A DNA stretch of 64,000 bases from Cymodocea nodosa (Eukaryota > Streptophyta > Magnoliopsida > Alismatales > Cymodoceaceae), in NCBI GenBank assembly GCA_036874045.1, contig JAZBRI010000003.1, positions 4,290,501 to 4,354,500 of the forward strand. Direction: 5' to 3'. The position numbers were made by a program, and so were the translations under genes. This document shows positions 61,117-64,000 of the stretch, one piece after another. A model generated the notes under the pieces. It worked only from the letters and a program-made list of their open reading frames with translations, was not told the origin of the DNA and did not search any database. Position 1 is the stretch's first letter, and every line of letters begins with the position of its first letter.

Positions 61117-63300
61117 AGTTCCTCCTATAAGGGGCAACAATTACTAATTTGGCAACAAGCATAAACAATAGTGAATAGGAATTTGAAGACATCAAGAAGG
61201 GTGATCCAACAAGATATGGTCTGATCTAACATAGTAATGGGGAAAAGCCAAATTTTATTGGAAACACTGTTAGGAAGCTATTTGGGCAAGCAAATCTAAT
61301 CAACAATCATTTGGCCTCTTTAAAGGTTCCAACACAACAACTAACTGCATGTTGTTCATCTGAATTTCCTCTTTGAGGTGAGTTTGAGAGGCCCTATTCC
61401 TTAGGCCTCTGCAGTTCCAAATGATAAGATTCATGATGAAAGAAAGGTCTCCTTAAGGAGGTTAACAATTGGCTAAGGAGATTTCCTCCCCTCCATGTTC
61501 TCTCTTAGAGGAACTTTGTTTTTGTCAACTGTAGGATTTATTTCGTGAATAGGTTTTGTGGATACTTAGGTTGAGCTTCATCTTCCTTTGAGCGATGGCC
61601 CAGTCCAATGCTAACAAGTTCTAAATTGCTAACAGTCTCTAACGGTAGTTCTGTGATCATCGGCTCATCATGTGGCTCCTCCTCTCTAGAGTCATTTTCC
61701 ATGTCAACCCAGAATATTCAAGGGAGTGGGCCATTTTTGCTGAGCTGGTTAGATTGGTTGTCTCGAGGGGCTTCAGGATTTATCTGATTCTCCATTGTGT
61801 GCTGGTGAGAAGTCTCATTTTCCTTTAGTCCTCTATCATCTAAAATGTGGTGTTGGTGTTGTTTCCGGTCTTTTTGGGTTTCCTCTTCTTCCTATGGACT
61901 TCCATCCACTCTGTGGTAGCAGCCTTGCTTAAGGGGTCACTACTATTTTAGGTGTTCTCCTAGTCATTCACAAGATTGGATGTATCTCCTAAAGTGCCTA
62001 TTGCATTCTGTTCTGGAATAAACCTACCAATTGGCAACCTAGTCGAAGGATTATGGACTTACAGCAAAACTCAACTTGATGACCAATTTTGAAGCATGAA
62101 GAACAAAACCTAGGTTCCCAAGGGTCATATTCAATTGGTTGTGTGATCATCTCATGTCTATTTTAAATTTGGACTAATCAAGGGAGTGGCTTGGAGAGGT
62201 CCACTTCTATGCAAACTATTATTAGCCCTGGTCACGTGAAACATTGCATATCCTCATGGAGGCACAAGAAGCAGCTTGACATCCCTATGATAGACCTGAT
62301 AGCACTAGGTGTCAGCAAATGAGCTCTAAAGGAGGGGTTTGTGCAGCAAAATTGAACAGAAATGAAAATAATTTTCATCCCATTTCAGTAGGTTAACATT
62401 TATGTACTGACGAAAAATATTTATGATGTAAGGTTATTGATAAATGATATATAAAGATCTATTTATAATATTATATAACTTGTTAATTAATTAATATAAT
62501 TAATTAATTAATATAATTAATTAATTAATATAATTAATTAATTACATTTTAACTAATTACTTTAATTCATTAAACTTAATCAATAAATTAATTATAAATA
62601 ATTATATTACATTATTATTGTAAACAAATATAAATTTTAATTCTATCATAAGCACAAACATCATCTAATTTTCAAATTCTATAAAATTCAAATTTCGTCA
62701 AAATTCAAATTTTACTAGATTGAATTTCGAGTGTACAAACAAATCTTAAATTTCAAAAAGTAGACCTATGCCAATGCCTAAGGTGATTCGAGGTCAAAGA
62801 AGAAGAAAGGTGACCAATGTGAGATAAGCATCTGCTTTCCTTTAATCACCTAAAAACCTGTCACGTATGCTTTGATAAAATCCTCCTTATTCCTAAATCG
62901 TATGAGGATATACCTAGAGTCAAGGGCAACAAGTAAGAAGCCCTCCTTGAAGGGAAGGGCAAGCTTCATTTCAGCAAGGATATCCATCATGAAGGGCCGT
63001 TGGAAGCTAAACCAACTAACCAAAGTCTAGGAGAAAGCCCCAACCAGCTGTGTCACCTCCTCCAAGGAGAAGGAGGTGATTTGTTCTCCATTTTCAGATA
63101 CCAGAGCACACACAGGTATGTCAAGAAAGTTGAAGACACCAATGTTTCCTTCAAAGTTGTTGCAAAGGAAATGAAATGTTCTTTGGGGGCTCTCAGGTTA
63201 GGGGTTTTCATAGTCAAGAAGAGGAAGCGAATGAATGAACCAAGTGGGCTGCCCAGAAGGGAGGAGCCCCACCCAATTTGACACTTACATAACATGATTA
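61117..63300 (-). mobile_element. LINE, 5' half: ORF1 and start of endonuclease
   Basis: The minus-strand ORF2 start is ATG at 61434-61432, followed by NLIIWNCRGLRNRAS, the plant LINE endonuclease opening. ORF1 lies to its right: IRFRNKEDFIKAY (about 62930-62880) and RAHLLTPSAIRSIIG (about 62320) represent the DUF4283-like domain, CIEVDLSKPLP lies near 62200, and an intact zinc knuckle CSSCFKIGHQVEFC near 62110-62060. Stops are present. The 5' end is not defined and could be anywhere from 63250 to 63700. Confidence 0.8.
62350..62790. repeat. AT-rich insert with 17-bp tandem repeat in LINE ORF1
   Basis: A non-coding, very AT-rich block separates the two halves of the ORF1 DUF4283-like domain. 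It contains nearly four copies of a 17-bp unit (TTAATTAATTAATATAA, about 62483-62546). The ends were not resolved and no inverted repeats were identified. Confidence 0.5.
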
Positions 63301-64000
63301 AGACACATTAGTTGCCCTCCACAATCGGTTTGGCAATCTGTGAGGCTAAAGTTGCACATCAGCGTGACCCTATTCTTTGCTCAAGAAACCACATATCCCT
63401 TTCTTCCCTTCACCACTGAGAACTGCAAACCAAGGGCTGGTAGATGAACTATGGATGACAACACGTGCATGCAAATAGGAAACAGTTGAAGGTTCCACCA
63501 CTAGACAAGGAGAGAAGAGAAAGACATCATCATCAGCGGAGACAATGTTTGGGGAGGAGGGTAGAGCTATGCTTCCCATATGTATGGGGAATGGACAATC
63601 GAAATTTTTTGGAGAGAGATGGTAGGGAGGGAGAAGTGATGAAAGAGGAGACGCAAGATAGAATGAACACAGAACTTAGGGATCCACCATCAACATCGTA
63701 ATAAGATGATGACACCCTGAAAATAAAACAGTAGAGTACAACCTCCTATATATGGGAACACAAACTTAACCAATGAAATATCTAATACCTAACTATAACT
63801 AACCAACTAAGATGCATATAAAGGTCCATTTAATCTAATTAGACCCATTTATTCTCACAGAAACACTGGTACTGTCAAGCTCCCATGTTTAAGGTAGTTA
63901 AAGAAATCTTGTGAAGATGGAAATCATTGTCAAGTGGCAATTGAATTTTCAAATCAAATTACTTTACCTATTACAATGTATATGGCATTTGACAATTTTA
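63301..64000. other. LINE 5' leader or LTR-like sequence, unresolved
   Basis: 63370-63690 is CT-rich on the minus strand with no recognisable domain. From about 63700 a block with CCTATATATGGGAACACAAA could be an LTR core with a TATA motif. No continuation of the gypsy integrase or chromodomain was found, so the gypsy 3' part probably lies further right. Confidence 0.3.

Noticed and set aside
63000-63281. 93-codon plus-strand frame near the right end
   Set aside because: It is antisense to LINE ORF1 and shows no domain.

Overview
The window is nuclear DNA of a flowering plant. The evidence is split genes with GT-AG introns, plant-specific gene families (DICER-LIKE 1, LHT-type amino acid transporter, plant ERD2-like family) and many plant LTR and LINE retrotransposons. 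Very GC-rich exons in the transporter and CHMP1 genes beside AT-rich introns and spacers suggest a non-grass monocot or early-branching angiosperm. That placement is a guess.

Layout. 1-8711 (-): 5' part of a DCL1 gene (five exons), continuing off the left edge; its 4.3 kb third intron carries copia debris. 8712-13995: spacer with repeats. 13996-26717 (-): complete 11-exon mitochondrial dihydroorotate dehydrogenase; its 5.6 kb fourth intron is packed with copia fragments and a 5S-rRNA-headed short element. 27985-32970 (+): complete 7-exon IST1-like ESCRT gene, divergent from the dehydrogenase, with a minisatellite in intron 2. 35510-37588 (+): complete 4-exon lysine/histidine transporter-like (LHT8-type) gene. 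39452-40063 (-): intronless CHMP1. 41257-44226 (-): complete 6-exon ERD2-like receptor family gene. 44227-48007: spacer. 48008-64000: a stack of nested retroelements without host genes.

The retroelement stack reads, outside to inside: a Ty3/gypsy element (+, from about 48.0 kb) broken by a 5'-truncated LINE and by a MITE-like insert; a long LINE (-, 52.39 to about 63.3 kb) inserted into the gypsy; a copia element (-, 56243-61116, 5-bp target duplication) inserted into the LINE; and a 561-bp 5S-rRNA-headed, poly(A)-tailed element (58251-58811, 17-bp target duplication) inserted into the copia element.

The most unusual item is that short element. Three related copies (22925-23365 -, about 34317-34700 -, 58251-58811 +) share a body and an A-tail; two have a clear 5S rRNA-derived head. 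They look like a plant 5S-derived SINE, whereas known plant SINEs are mostly tRNA-derived and the known plant 5S-bearing retroelement is the LTR-type Cassandra.

Functional links among the genes are limited. IST1-like and CHMP1, 6.5 kb apart, belong to the same ESCRT-III sub-module, and both end in a recognisable MIM1 motif. The others (RNA silencing, pyrimidine synthesis, amino acid transport, secretory pathway) look like ordinary unrelated neighbours. Exon boundaries were derived by reading splice sites and checking that frames join and match family conservation; no transcript data were available.
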